The notes: generated by a model not told the origin, from the letters alone. Shown: positions 1 to 6,933, counted from the first letter of the stretch. The stretch is 13,291 nt of DNA from Candidatus Nitrosocosmicus sp. (GCA_030452275.1 JAKDMR010000024.1:1-13291); one strand, 5' to 3'. A program made the numbers and translations.

Positions 1-659
1 ATAAAGAGAAAGAGTACGATCGAAAAACTAGATTTGTATGTTGATTTTTAGTTACTGACACAAATAATAAAGATATAGAAATACTTGGATTACAATATTT
101 CCTGATATTCAATGCAATCCTGTATCCTTTATGCTTTTATTTAATATGTCAAACATATTTGTATTACAACAATTCTTGTCATTCTATTCATTTTGAACAT
201 CTATCTGATCATTCCCATGTCAGATTCAATCTATCAGGTCAGCACTGATTTTTTTGATCGAATCCCCCTCATCATTTTCATGTTAACTAAATTAATGACA
301 TCGATTAGTTGTTTCATCGAAAAGTAGTTACTTTGTTATAGTTACTAATTTTTCTATTCACATTCTAACTCCTGTGCGACTTGCACAATACAAGTCAAAA
401 TAGATTTTTGTTCAGTATAATATTAACCTTAGGTTATGAATAATTCTAATCAGAAGTAGATATTGGATAAGAAATATTACAAGTTATCCTGTAGTTTTTA
501 CTACGATCTATTCAATTTCTTTATACGAAATTAAAAATATCACCAAATAATAGGATTAATTTGATAAAATGATGTTTCACTTTACATGGATGCTCGTGGT
601 GTAAATATTGTTTTGTTGTCTGCCTGACGATACGCAACACTTGGAATATGTATAATTGC
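1..659. other. Gene-free stretch before the CopC-like gene
   Basis: I see no convincing gene, tRNA or mobile element here. The only open frame of any size (minus strand, up to 706) runs into the end of the CopC-like gene and has no domain. Visible small elements are the octamer TAGTTACT at 49-56, 325-332 and 339-346, and two short overlapping hairpins at 373-396. The minus-strand CopC-like gene ends at 660, so the right part is probably its 3' untranslated region. Confidence 0.5.
325..346. repeat. Direct repeat TAGTTACT, 14-bp period
   Basis: The octamer TAGTTACT occurs at 325-332 and again at 339-346, with a further copy at 49-56. One more copy lies inside the CopC-like gene at 1271-1278. 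Function unknown; spacing of 14 bp between two copies could suit a binding site, but an AT-rich background makes this weak. Confidence 0.3.
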
Positions 660-1445
660 TTATTTGACATCAACGTCGATCCGCTGGTTGATGTCATATT
701 CACCAATTCTTTGAACGGTTAGTTTTATTTCCCATTTACCTTCTTGACTAAGATAATTTCCGGTAGAGGAATAATTTCCTGCTCCTACTTTTTTCATGGT
801 ATCAACAAGCGGTCCCAAGTTCTTATCATGATTGTTAAATTCTAAAAATACATTCTTAATATTTTCAATCGCGGTACCATTTACATGATAGACACGGAGA
901 TCAAAGACATTTAAACCCACTTTAAAAGGAGTAATATCAAAATTAAGAACTACATTGTCAGCGGTCGTGATATTTGTAGAATAACCGGGCGATATATTTG
1001 ACATATTTTGTTCTGATGGTTGTTGAGTTTTACTACTGTTATCTTTAACTGAAAAAACATATGAGCCTTTTGTTATATGGCCGTCGTCTTTAGACAATAC
1101 AATCCAATTGACGGTATAAACACCGGGGATGACTTTAGAGGGGTCTAGAGTAACAGAAAGTGACTTAGCAGAATCAGATGCTCTCAAATCGTTGTTATCA
1201 ATTCTTTCATTCATAGAATTCATAATTTTGATATTGCTTGCTCTCGGCTCTGGATTTTCCGTAAATGCGATAGTTACTTGGTCAGGTAAGGATGTTAAAG
1301 AATCGATTATTTCATTGGGTGCAGGCAAATAAGTGACAGGACTTGCGTGACCGAATACAGGTAATAATGATACAGATGTCAAAATCGGTATTCCAATTCC
1401 CACGATAGAAACCACAGTAACAAACAAAATTACTGAAAAATTCAT
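660..1445 (-). CDS. Exported CopC-domain copper-binding protein with YtkA-like C-terminal domain
   Basis: The 261-residue protein starts with a hydrophobic signal segment (about 4-31) and then reads FGHASPV. Cleavage before H33 would give an N-terminal histidine, as in periplasmic CopC, where that residue binds Cu(II). The CopC beta-sandwich covers about 33-133, with the family's ending YTVNWIVLSKDDGHITKG; H123 of the DGH motif is the second expected copper ligand. After a Ser/Asn-rich linker, 165-261 resembles the YtkA/FixH-like domain (FDITPFKVGLNVF, then EGKWEIKLTV). Several N-X-S/T sequons fit an extracellular location. In YcnJ-type proteins a CopD membrane domain normally sits between these two parts; here it is absent, so the protein is probably a secreted copper binder rather than a transporter. 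The ATG start has a TATA-like box about 25 bases upstream. The copper role is inferred from the family. Confidence 0.8.
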   Translation of the reverse strand: MNFSVILFVTVVSIVGIGIPILTSVSLLPVFGHASPVTYLPAPNEIIDSLTSLPDQVTIAFTENPEPRASNIKIMNSMNERIDNNDLRASDSAKSLSVTLDPSKVIPGVYTVNWIVLSKDDGHITKGSYVFSVKDNSSKTQQPSEQNMSNISPGYSTNITTADNVVLNFDITPFKVGLNVFDLRVYHVNGTAIENIKNVFLEFNNHDKNLGPLVDTMKKVGAGNYSSTGNYLSQEGKWEIKLTVQRIGEYDINQRIDVDVK

Positions 1446-1466
1446 ACACTATTATTTACAACAAAG

Positions 1467-1474
1467 ATATAATT
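1467..1474 (-). promoter_or_regulatory. TATA-like box of the CopC-like gene
   Basis: On the minus strand AATTATAT is centred about 25 bases before the ATG at 1445, the spacing expected for a leaderless archaeal mRNA. No Shine-Dalgarno sequence is present. Confidence 0.45.
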
Positions 1475-1570
1475 TGATTATTGTACAACTGTGGAAGTCG
1501 GTAACGTATACGGTTTAAAAATTAATGGGTGAAATGTGAGTTTTCTTAGGACATAAGATCGTAAACATAC

Positions 1571-1587
1571 AATTTTACATTAAAATT
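1571..1587. repeat. Perfect 7-bp inverted repeat in the divergent promoter region
   Basis: AATTTTA, a three-base spacer CAT, then TAAAATT. It lies between two divergent promoters (CopC-like and the secreted protein), so it could be an operator. In such AT-rich DNA chance is a strong alternative. Confidence 0.25.
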
Positions 1588-1627
1588 TGTAGAGTTAATC
1601 CATACGTTCGAAGATATACAACAATTG

Positions 1628-1637
1628 TTATAATAAA
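1628..1637 (+). promoter_or_regulatory. TATA-like box upstream of ATG 1657
   Basis: TTATAATAAA is centred about 25 bases before the ATG at 1657, the usual distance for a leaderless archaeal start. Measured to the ATG at 1705 the distance would be about 72, so this box supports 1657 as the original start of the following gene. Confidence 0.5.
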
Positions 1638-1656
1638 CTTTAAACATTAACTCTTA

Positions 1657-1704
1657 ATGAATAAAAATCATTTGATTCTTTTGGGAGCTGTAATCGCAGT
1701 CTAG
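1657..1704 (+). pseudogene. Signal-peptide coding part interrupted by in-frame TAG
   Basis: From ATG 1657 the frame reads MNKNHLILLGAVIAV, then TAG at 1702-1704, then MLADPVLQMSYAHQ of the following open frame. The 15 residues form the basic and hydrophobic start of a signal peptide, and the part after the stop supplies the rest and a likely cleavage site (SYA|HQ). Promoter position agrees with this start. TAG is the ordinary stop of other genes here (dph2, folP-like, pheA and the MinD-like gene), so recoding is unlikely. It is either a real nonsense mutation or a base-call error. Confidence 0.6.
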
Positions 1705-2271
1705 ATGTTGGCAGATCCTGTATTGCAAATGTCATATGCTCACCAAAGAGCACTTTTTAACATAAACGGGAAAGATTATTTGTTTGTCATTGGTTCTGCA
1801 AATGAACCATTATATGTAGATGACAAAACTGCAGCTACACTTGATGGATACTGGCCAGATCCTTCAGATCCGACCAATAGTAGAGCGAACGGGACCCAAC
1901 CAATTACTGGACTAGAAAACATGCTAAAGGTGGAAACATTAGCAGGTGACAAGAACAGGACATCTAATTTGGATCCTGCATTTGGCGAAGTAGGAAAATA
2001 CGAAAAGACATTTTATCCAACAGTTGCAACAACATTTGACTATAGAATTTATGGAAACATCAATGGAACGAACTTTGATGTAACATTCTCATGTCAACCA
2101 GCAGGAGGTGAATCTGCACCTTCTGATAACTCTACAGTCGACATTTCAGAAAATGTGGCAAGAAAGGCACTGCAAGGAGGTTTTGGATGTCCTGAAGATA
2201 GAGTAGGATTCCTCGAACCATATATTTCACAATATGATCTAAGCCAACAACTGAATAGGACTTTCACCTAA
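1705..2271 (+). CDS. Secreted protein of unknown function (signal peptide split by a stop codon)
   Basis: I do not recognise a named family, though it resembles conserved exported hypothetical proteins of Thaumarchaeota. The frame begins right after the TAG at 1702-1704 and gives 188 residues. Without the upstream 15 codons the signal peptide is incomplete (only LADPVLQMSYA remains), so export from this start is doubtful. The mature protein would begin at H13 (HQRALFN). The body looks beta-rich, with FYPTVATTFDYRIYGNING at about 103-121, a pattern seen in immunoglobulin-like secreted domains. Two cysteines, C130 and C162, could form a disulfide. Sequons (N62, N84, N120, N142, N184) fit an extracellular protein. 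It is divergent from the CopC-like gene, and an exposed N-terminal His in both suggests, weakly, a shared metal theme. Coding quality after the stop is intact. Confidence 0.6.
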   Translation: MLADPVLQMSYAHQRALFNINGKDYLFVIGSANEPLYVDDKTAATLDGYWPDPSDPTNSRANGTQPITGLENMLKVETLAGDKNRTSNLDPAFGEVGKYEKTFYPTVATTFDYRIYGNINGTNFDVTFSCQPAGGESAPSDNSTVDISENVARKALQGGFGCPEDRVGFLEPYISQYDLSQQLNRTFT

Positions 2272-2639
2272 TTTTTTTATATATTTTTATAAATATTGTA
2301 ATACATATTGTGCTTTTGAATAATACTTGTTCTTATTATCTCACTTGGTACATCATTTGACCTCTTAACTAATATTCCAAATTGCCATTGCTTAGATAGG
2401 ATCCCATCACCGCCTCATCCTCAAAGGCGGTAACGTCCACAAATAATGCAATAGTTAAGACAGTATTGATTGTATCTCAGGTAGTCATTACAGGATTAAC
2501 CTGCAACAAAAGTTTTTTATAGATTTTCAAACTAGTTGAGGAATCAAATATTCAATATTCAATACTGATGGGAGAAAGGAACGGTCGTGGGTGTTTTTGG
2601 CTATGGAGACAGGATATCTTAAAATACATAAAAATATTA
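2272..2639. other. Intergenic region before dph2
   Basis: A T-rich run directly after the preceding stop (from 2273) could end transcription, as archaeal terminators are U-rich. The region also has a GC-rich hairpin at 2409-2431 and an iterated ATATTCAA stretch near 2548-2564. An open frame upstream of the dph2 start continues to an ATG at 2568, but its 24 residues (with C9, W11 and W13) are unlike the family's N-terminus. I see no separate gene. Confidence 0.4.
2409..2431. repeat. GC-rich 6-bp hairpin
   Basis: ACCGCC at 2409-2414 and GGCGGT at 2426-2431 flank an 11-base loop. It stands out as a GC-only patch in AT-rich intergenic DNA. It could be a small structured RNA or part of the dph2 upstream region; function unknown. 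Confidence 0.35.
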
Positions 2640-3677
2640 ATGTATAGTCCAATACGATTCAGAAAGGCGTTTAATTTGATCCAGATAGATGAAGACAGAA
2701 TTTTTGATATCATTAGAGAGCGAAAGCCTCGTTCCGTAGCTTTGAATGGTCCTGAACCCTTATTACCAAAAATCCAAAAAGTCTCTGAAAGAATCGAAAA
2801 TGAATTTAACATAATATCATATATAATAGGAGAAAAGAGTTGGGGTTCTTGTGATCTTAACACACATGCTGCAGAGATGCTAGGTGCAGATATATTATTT
2901 AACATAGGGCATACGATAACTATAGAAAATTTTGGAGAGAAAGTATTCATGATAGATGCTTTTGACACCATAGGGTTTGATAATGTTGCATTAAAATGTG
3001 CAATGGAATTAAAGGGGCGATTTAAAACTATATCATTAGTTACAGACAGTCAACACTTGCATCAAATCGACATAGTCAAAAAGATTTTTGAGGATAACGG
3101 TTTTGTCGTGGTAAAAGGGAAAGGTAAAGGACAATTGAATGATGCACAAGTCTTTGGTTGTGAATTTCATCCACTACACAACATCAAAAGTGAAATTGAT
3201 GCTTTTATTTTTCTTGGCCAAAGTAGATTCCATTCGATAGGGATAGCCCTTTCTACAGAAAAACCGACATTCATGCTCGATCCATATTTTGAGGAATTTT
3301 TGCAAATCAATAACGAAGCAGAAGTTGTCAAGAAGAGAGCAATACTCTCTGTGTACAAGGCACTCGATGCAAGAACGTTAGGGATAATAATAGGGTTAAA
3401 AGAAGGACAATTTGCAAATATTAAAGCTTTGGAATTTAAGAAAGAGCTAAGCAAATTAGGAATTAATATACAATTGATAGCTTTGACCGAGATTTCAAAT
3501 GAGAAGTTAGAAAATTTTAGAGAAATTGATGCTTTTATTCAAGTAGCATGTCCACGACTGGGAACTGATAATTATTTTTCCAAACCAGTACTATCAATTC
3601 CACAAGGAGTAGCTTTGATAAAGTTATTGAAGAAAGAACCCATCGAAGAATTTTTCAAAATTCAGCATTGGTTATAG
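2640..3677 (+). CDS. dph2: Diphthamide biosynthesis enzyme Dph2 (2-(3-amino-3-carboxypropyl)histidine synthase)
   Basis: Archaeal Dph2 is a [4Fe-4S] radical enzyme that splits S-adenosylmethionine and transfers the 3-amino-3-carboxypropyl group to a histidine of elongation factor 2, the first step of diphthamide synthesis. From ATG 2640 the protein has 345 residues, close to the Pyrococcus enzyme (about 340). The three cluster cysteines, one per domain, are visible: C71 in GEKSWGSCD, C174 in VFGCEFHP and C304 in VACPRLGTD. The first motif departs from the common DxCYGACD form by having Ser-Trp before Gly, but the ligand cysteine is kept. A longer frame from ATG 2568 would add 24 unrelated residues, so I prefer 2640. 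It is a single gene here, in the cytoplasm, with no obvious operon partner. Confidence 0.93.
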   Translation: MYSPIRFRKAFNLIQIDEDRIFDIIRERKPRSVALNGPEPLLPKIQKVSERIENEFNIISYIIGEKSWGSCDLNTHAAEMLGADILFNIGHTITIENFGEKVFMIDAFDTIGFDNVALKCAMELKGRFKTISLVTDSQHLHQIDIVKKIFEDNGFVVVKGKGKGQLNDAQVFGCEFHPLHNIKSEIDAFIFLGQSRFHSIGIALSTEKPTFMLDPYFEEFLQINNEAEVVKKRAILSVYKALDARTLGIIIGLKEGQFANIKALEFKKELSKLGINIQLIALTEISNEKLENFREIDAFIQVACPRLGTDNYFSKPVLSIPQGVALIKLLKKEPIEEFFKIQHWL

Positions 3678-3693
3678 GATAAACTTGGATAAC

Positions 3694-3731
3694 ACCACAA
3701 TTCCGAAAACATTTAATATTGAACTTGTGGT
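3694..3731. repeat. Inverted repeat after dph2
   Basis: ACCACAATTC (3694-3703) can pair with GAACTTGTGGT (3721-3731) as a ten-base-pair stem with one bulged C and a 17-base loop. It starts 17 bases after the dph2 stop and may shape the 3' end of the transcript. There is no T-run directly after it, so it is not a classical bacterial terminator. Confidence 0.35.
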
Positions 3732-3837
3732 AGCATATCATATATATCTCTTCGGCATGATTGACATTTTATTAGGAGATTACCAAGCTTGTAATTAGTA
3801 GAGTTTAATAAAAAATAAACCATAGCACAAGTAGCAT

Positions 3838-3855
3838 TGTTTGGTTTTTCAAACA
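3838..3855. repeat. Small perfect hairpin TGTTTG/CAAACA
   Basis: Six-base arms at 3838-3843 and 3850-3855 enclose GTTTTT. It lies in the 256-base gap between dph2 and the next membrane-protein gene; I see nothing else there apart from the promoter at 3900-3908. Confidence 0.25.
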
Positions 3856-3899
3856 GTAATTAATATCTCGAATAATTGTTGCAGTAGAATTTGTAAAGA

Positions 3900-3908
3900 T
3901 TATATTTA
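3900..3908 (+). promoter_or_regulatory. TATA-like box of the two-helix membrane protein
   Basis: TTATATTTA is centred about 29 bases before the ATG at 3934, consistent with a leaderless or nearly leaderless archaeal mRNA. Confidence 0.5.
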
Positions 3909-3933
3909 ATCATCTGTTATCATAAGCAAATTT

Positions 3934-4398
3934 ATGGTAGTTATATCAAAAAGGCTTTCCCTGATAATATTTTTTGTTGCAGGTTTCATTTTTATTGGAA
4001 TAGGTATTGCTTCAATTATTGATTCGAACATCCCTAGATATGTGGAAATTACTGAGATGATAAAACCAAATCAATCTGGAATATTTACTCCAGATATGAA
4101 TTCGGGTAACATTGCAAATATTTATGTCAATGGATCTGAATCTACAGTGCTAGTGATAGACCCCAACAACAAGTTGATAATGAATAAAACTAGAAATATC
4201 GGAGTACTGAATGAAACTGTTACGTCAGAAGTAAATGGCAAGTACAAAATTCAGGTTATTAATGAAGGAGAAAACACATTGAATTTGAACTTAGGGGCAT
4301 TTTCGAAGGCTAGTCCAATTGCGTTTAGTGGCCAAATGATGTTGATCATAACTGGTATTGTAGTCATAGGATTAGGAATCAGAACCAGAATGCAGTAA
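3934..4398 (+). CDS. Small membrane protein with two TM helices and an extracellular domain
   Basis: I do not recognise a named family. The 154-residue protein has a basic start (KRLS), a first transmembrane helix at about 9-29, an outside domain of about 100 residues, and a second helix at about 135-149 followed by RTR, so both ends should be inside the cell. The outer domain is beta-rich and carries four sequons (NQS, NGS, NKT, NET), which supports its outside location. The pattern of short strands (IANIYVNGSESTVLVIDP, KYKIQVINEGENTLNLNL) looks like a small beta-sandwich. The TATA-like box places the start firmly at 3934. It converges with pheA, with only three bases between the two stops, so the 3' ends of the two transcripts probably overlap. 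Confidence 0.75.
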   Translation: MVVISKRLSLIIFFVAGFIFIGIGIASIIDSNIPRYVEITEMIKPNQSGIFTPDMNSGNIANIYVNGSESTVLVIDPNNKLIMNKTRNIGVLNETVTSEVNGKYKIQVINEGENTLNLNLGAFSKASPIAFSGQMMLIITGIVVIGLGIRTRMQ

Positions 4399-4401
4399 TA
4401 A

Positions 4402-5232
4402 CTACCTTATTTCGTCTTTCTTATACGAACCTAATAACTTAAAGAATATAGTAGCGGACTTGACAGATAAAAGAGACGCAGATATTTTATCATTATTAAC
4501 GTTTCCCTCTAAATCTACGAAAAAATAATACTCCCAAGGTATATTTTTCGTAGGTCTTGATTCAATTCTTGTTAAATTAATGTTTCTTAATGCAAACTCT
4601 TGGAGAATAGAATATAATGAACCAGGATTATGAGGGATAGTAAAAATAACTGATATCTTATTGTGATCAGCTTTCTTATCATAACTCTTAGAAATTATTA
4701 GAAATCTAGTAAAATTATTAGAATTATCCTCGATATCTTCTTCCACAACCTTCATGTCATAGATTTGGGCGGCATGTTTGCTAGCTATAGCTGCTGCGCT
4801 AGTATTATGAGTTTCTTTAATAAATTTAACAGATCCTGCAGTATCGTACATAGGGATTGATTCTAAGTGTTTCTTTTGAATGTATTTTCTACACTGAGCC
4901 AATGCCTGTGGATGTGAGTAGACAACAGAAATTTCGTCTGGAGACGAATTCTTATTGATGATTAAACAATGGTGTATTTTCTGATATATTTCCCCGATAA
5001 CGTAAAGAGGCTTTTCAACTAGTAGGTCATAAGTTTCATTTACACTTCCTTCTGTAGAATTTTCAATAGGAACTACTGCCAGATCCACAGTAGAATTTTC
5101 AACACCATCAAACAATTCACGAAAAGATCTACAGGGAATGAATGAATAATTTGGATCAGGATATTGAATGCGGGCAGATGCTTCACTGTAAGATCCAGAT
5201 TCTCCTTGAAAACCTATCTTGAAGGCATTCAT
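4402..5232 (-). CDS. pheA: Prephenate dehydratase
   Basis: This enzyme converts prephenate to phenylpyruvate in phenylalanine synthesis. The 276-residue protein has a periplasmic-binding-like catalytic domain (about 4-181) starting GFQGESGSYSE, with VVPIENSTEGSVNET at 53-67 and the catalytic NNFTRF motif at 172-177 (T175 is the key threonine in the family). A regulatory ACT domain follows (about 193-275), with the phenylalanine-binding ESRPTK at 224-229; its other motif, usually GALA, is GSLY at 204-207. It is the stand-alone dehydratase form, without a chorismate mutase domain. Its ATG overlaps the end of csl4 by four bases (ATGA), so the two are probably co-transcribed and translated in a coupled way. 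Feedback inhibition by phenylalanine is inferred from the ACT domain. Confidence 0.95.
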   Translation of the reverse strand: MNAFKIGFQGESGSYSEASARIQYPDPNYSFIPCRSFRELFDGVENSTVDLAVVPIENSTEGSVNETYDLLVEKPLYVIGEIYQKIHHCLIINKNSSPDEISVVYSHPQALAQCRKYIQKKHLESIPMYDTAGSVKFIKETHNTSAAAIASKHAAQIYDMKVVEEDIEDNSNNFTRFLIISKSYDKKADHNKISVIFTIPHNPGSLYSILQEFALRNINLTRIESRPTKNIPWEYYFFVDLEGNVNNDKISASLLSVKSATIFFKLLGSYKKDEIR

Positions 5233-5855
5233 GTCATAGGAAATTGTTTGTCATATAAAATTGTAAATGATTCTTTTCCATAATCAATTGAAACTTTCCT
5301 GTCTTCAAAGTTACCACAGGAATTGCATTTTAATCCTCCTGGTACTTTTACAAATTCATTTCCACAAGAAAAGCAAATTGTATACACAACTCCCAAGTCT
5401 CTGTCCTCTAACGTCAAATGAATTGAAGAGTTCAATAAGCTGAATACTCTTCCTCTTATAATATCACCTACCTTAAAAACAAATTTACCTTTATAACTTC
5501 TCTCACGCCAACCTGAACCATAGTTTCCCCCTGAATTAGACATACGAGTGGAGGCTATAGCAGAAAAACCAGATTTAGAATATTTTTCATTGATATAAAC
5601 AATTCTTACAGATATCATATTTCCAAACAGCATATCGATGTATCCAACAACAATATCACCAATCTTAGGTATCATAGGTGGATTTTTTTGTTTGACATTC
5701 AAAATACGGTCGACCATATTAGCGCTAGATTTTCCAATAACAGAAGATCTAACCGCACCCTCATCTAAATAGGTGTTTTTACCCGCATCAAATTCTTCAA
5801 TTATGGCTAACGATTTTCCAGGAATAATATGATCAATTTCATGAGTTTTATTCAA
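5229..5855 (-). CDS. csl4: Exosome RNA-binding subunit Csl4
   Basis: Csl4 caps the archaeal RNA exosome and feeds RNA to the Rrp41/Rrp42 ring. The 208-residue protein shows the family's three parts: an N-terminal domain (about 10-45, IIPGKSLAIIEEFDAGKNTY), an S1 RNA-binding domain (about 63-152, beginning PKIGDIVVGYI and including VGDIIRGRV) and a C-terminal zinc ribbon with C161-x2-C164 and C177-x2-C180. The S1 domain has a Gly/Ser-rich insertion at 106-115. The start is TTG: the frame is closed by a TGA three codons upstream and the first ATG (codon 47) would remove the N-terminal domain. It lies 58 bases after the folP-like gene and overlaps pheA by four bases. Confidence 0.92.
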   Translation of the reverse strand: MNKTHEIDHIIPGKSLAIIEEFDAGKNTYLDEGAVRSSVIGKSSANMVDRILNVKQKNPPMIPKIGDIVVGYIDMLFGNMISVRIVYINEKYSKSGFSAIASTRMSNSGGNYGSGWRERSYKGKFVFKVGDIIRGRVFSLLNSSIHLTLEDRDLGVVYTICFSCGNEFVKVPGGLKCNSCGNFEDRKVSIDYGKESFTILYDKQFPMT

Positions 5856-5913
5856 ATCAAATCAAACGATATTTGTATTCTAATAGTTATAATTGTTACA
5901 TTCACTTAGATAT

Positions 5914-6777
5914 CTATTGGATCATTTCGAGCATTTCTATTGCTTGTCTAGTTTCTTTGACATTATGAGTCCGTAGCAGAGAGGCGCCATTCATCACGCT
6001 ATACATCTCAGCAACAATTGAAGGAATTAGTCTATCTTCCACATCTAAACCAAAAAAAGATCCTATAAACGATTTTCTTGAAATTGAAACACATATTGGT
6101 TTTTTCAAAGACGTTAGTAATTTGATATTGGCAATTATATCGATATCACGCACGTACCAATCCATTCCCAGAGTTTTGGAATAAAATGGATTGAATCCTT
6201 CTTTTCTAAAAAAACCTATTGAAGGATCAATGATCAGTTTGTCATCGTCGATTTTAGATTTCTTGGCAATTCTAATACTTTCAGCTAATAGAGAACTAGT
6301 ATCCTGTATATCACCATCACCATGAAGATTTTCCCTATCTGACAAGTAAGCACCAAGGATTACAGGTAGATCTTGTTCATAAGCCAGACTGGGCATTCTT
6401 TTATCATATTTTAAACCAGTAACGTCGTTAATCGCATTCACCTCTAATTTTAATAAGGATCGGATTACGTCGGATCTAACTGTATCAACAGATATTGGAA
6501 TATTGCTAATTTGTCTAATAGATGATATGGCATTGTACAATCGTTTTGATTCGAGATCCTTTGGAACCAGTGTTTTCAAATATGGAGCAGTTGACATACC
6601 ACCAACATCCACTATATCGACCCCATTATCTTGCATTCTAATGATTGTATCTTGAATCTCGTCCTCTTGACGTCTTATCGAGTCTTTGTAAAATGATTCG
6701 GGACTCACATTTATGATACCCATAATCCGGGTTTTTCCATAGGGAGTGACTGAAATATTGCCCACAATTGTCAACAA
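5914..6777 (-). CDS. folP: Dihydropteroate synthase-like protein (FolP family)
   Basis: The family is a TIM barrel that joins a pterin diphosphate to p-aminobenzoate. The 287 residues match bacterial enzymes in length and keep most motifs: GIINVSPESF (20-29, N23), VDIVDVGG (53-60), SVDT (96-99, D98), IND (116-118, N117), DPSIGFF (184-190, D184), SRKSFIG (233-239, K235) and LLRTH (267-271, R269 and H271). Loop 2, usually GGESTRPG, reads GGMSTAPY, so the Glu and Arg are replaced by M61 and A64 while T63 stays. Archaea of this group use a methanopterin-like cofactor, so the exact substrates are uncertain. The start is TTG (TTG TTG at 6777-6772), with a stop nine codons upstream; the first ATG is codon 19. 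It heads a likely folP-csl4-pheA transcription unit. Confidence 0.82.
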   Translation of the reverse strand: MLTIVGNISVTPYGKTRIMGIINVSPESFYKDSIRRQEDEIQDTIIRMQDNGVDIVDVGGMSTAPYLKTLVPKDLESKRLYNAISSIRQISNIPISVDTVRSDVIRSLLKLEVNAINDVTGLKYDKRMPSLAYEQDLPVILGAYLSDRENLHGDGDIQDTSSLLAESIRIAKKSKIDDDKLIIDPSIGFFRKEGFNPFYSKTLGMDWYVRDIDIIANIKLLTSLKKPICVSISRKSFIGSFFGLDVEDRLIPSIVAEMYSVMNGASLLRTHNVKETRQAIEMLEMIQ

Positions 6778-6796
6778 ATAAAAATAGATTTTTTTC

Positions 6797-6806
6797 TTTT
6801 AAAAAC
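6797..6806 (-). promoter_or_regulatory. TATA-like box upstream of the folP-like gene
   Basis: On the minus strand GTTTTTAAAA is centred about 24-25 bases before the TTG at 6777. It supports a leaderless TTG start for the folP-like gene and possibly for the folP-csl4-pheA unit. Confidence 0.4.
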
Positions 6807-6865
6807 ATTCAGATCAGTCCATTAAACCATTATATGATTTTCAAATATAGACCAAGTATCACAAA

Positions 6866-6930
6866 TTATAGAGAATTTTTTGAAAGACTGGCAAAGGCCC
6901 AGAAAGGAAAATAAAAAGAATTCTCTATAA
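6866..6930. repeat. 12-bp perfect inverted repeat with TATA-like arms
   Basis: TTATAGAGAATT (6866-6877) is exactly complementary to AATTCTCTATAA (6919-6930). In RNA the stem can extend by four more pairs, including one G-U, with a loop of about 33 bases that contains a small CTGG/CCAG pair. Read outward, each arm gives CTCTATAA, so the two arms look like divergent TATA elements. The right arm is continued by ATA to give TATAAATA at 6926-6933. Confidence 0.5.
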
Positions 6931-6933
6931 ATA
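6926..6933 (+). promoter_or_regulatory. TATA box candidate for a plus-strand transcript
   Basis: TATAAATA is a strong archaeal TATA match centred about 26 bases before the ATG at 6956. That ATG opens only a 13-codon frame, so the transcript may be noncoding or a remnant. Confidence 0.4.

Noticed and set aside
256..266. GATCGAATCC resembling a tRNA T-loop
   Set aside because: No flanking T-stem, anticodon arm or acceptor stem can be formed around it.
215..276. Possible C/D box guide RNA on the minus strand (AATGATGA near 269-276, CTGA near 239-242)
   Set aside because: Spacing between the boxes (about 26 and 6 bases) does not fit the usual 12-base guides, and the inner C' box is imperfect.
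521..706. 61-residue minus-strand open frame
   Set aside because: It overlaps the end of the CopC-like gene in another frame, has no domain and no promoter; most likely chance.
1702..1704. TAG read as pyrrolysine or suppressed
   Set aside because: TAG terminates several other genes here, no pyl genes are in view, and the position lies in a hydrophobic signal peptide where pyrrolysine makes no sense.
2568..2639. Longer dph2 start at ATG 2568
   Set aside because: The 24 added residues do not resemble a Dph2 N-terminus; the start at 2640 gives the normal family length.
3167..3454. 95-residue minus-strand open frame inside dph2
   Set aside because: Antisense shadow of a well-supported gene. 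The similar antisense frames at 1129-1332, 2552-2971, 11467-11706 and 11773-12132 were dropped for the same reason.
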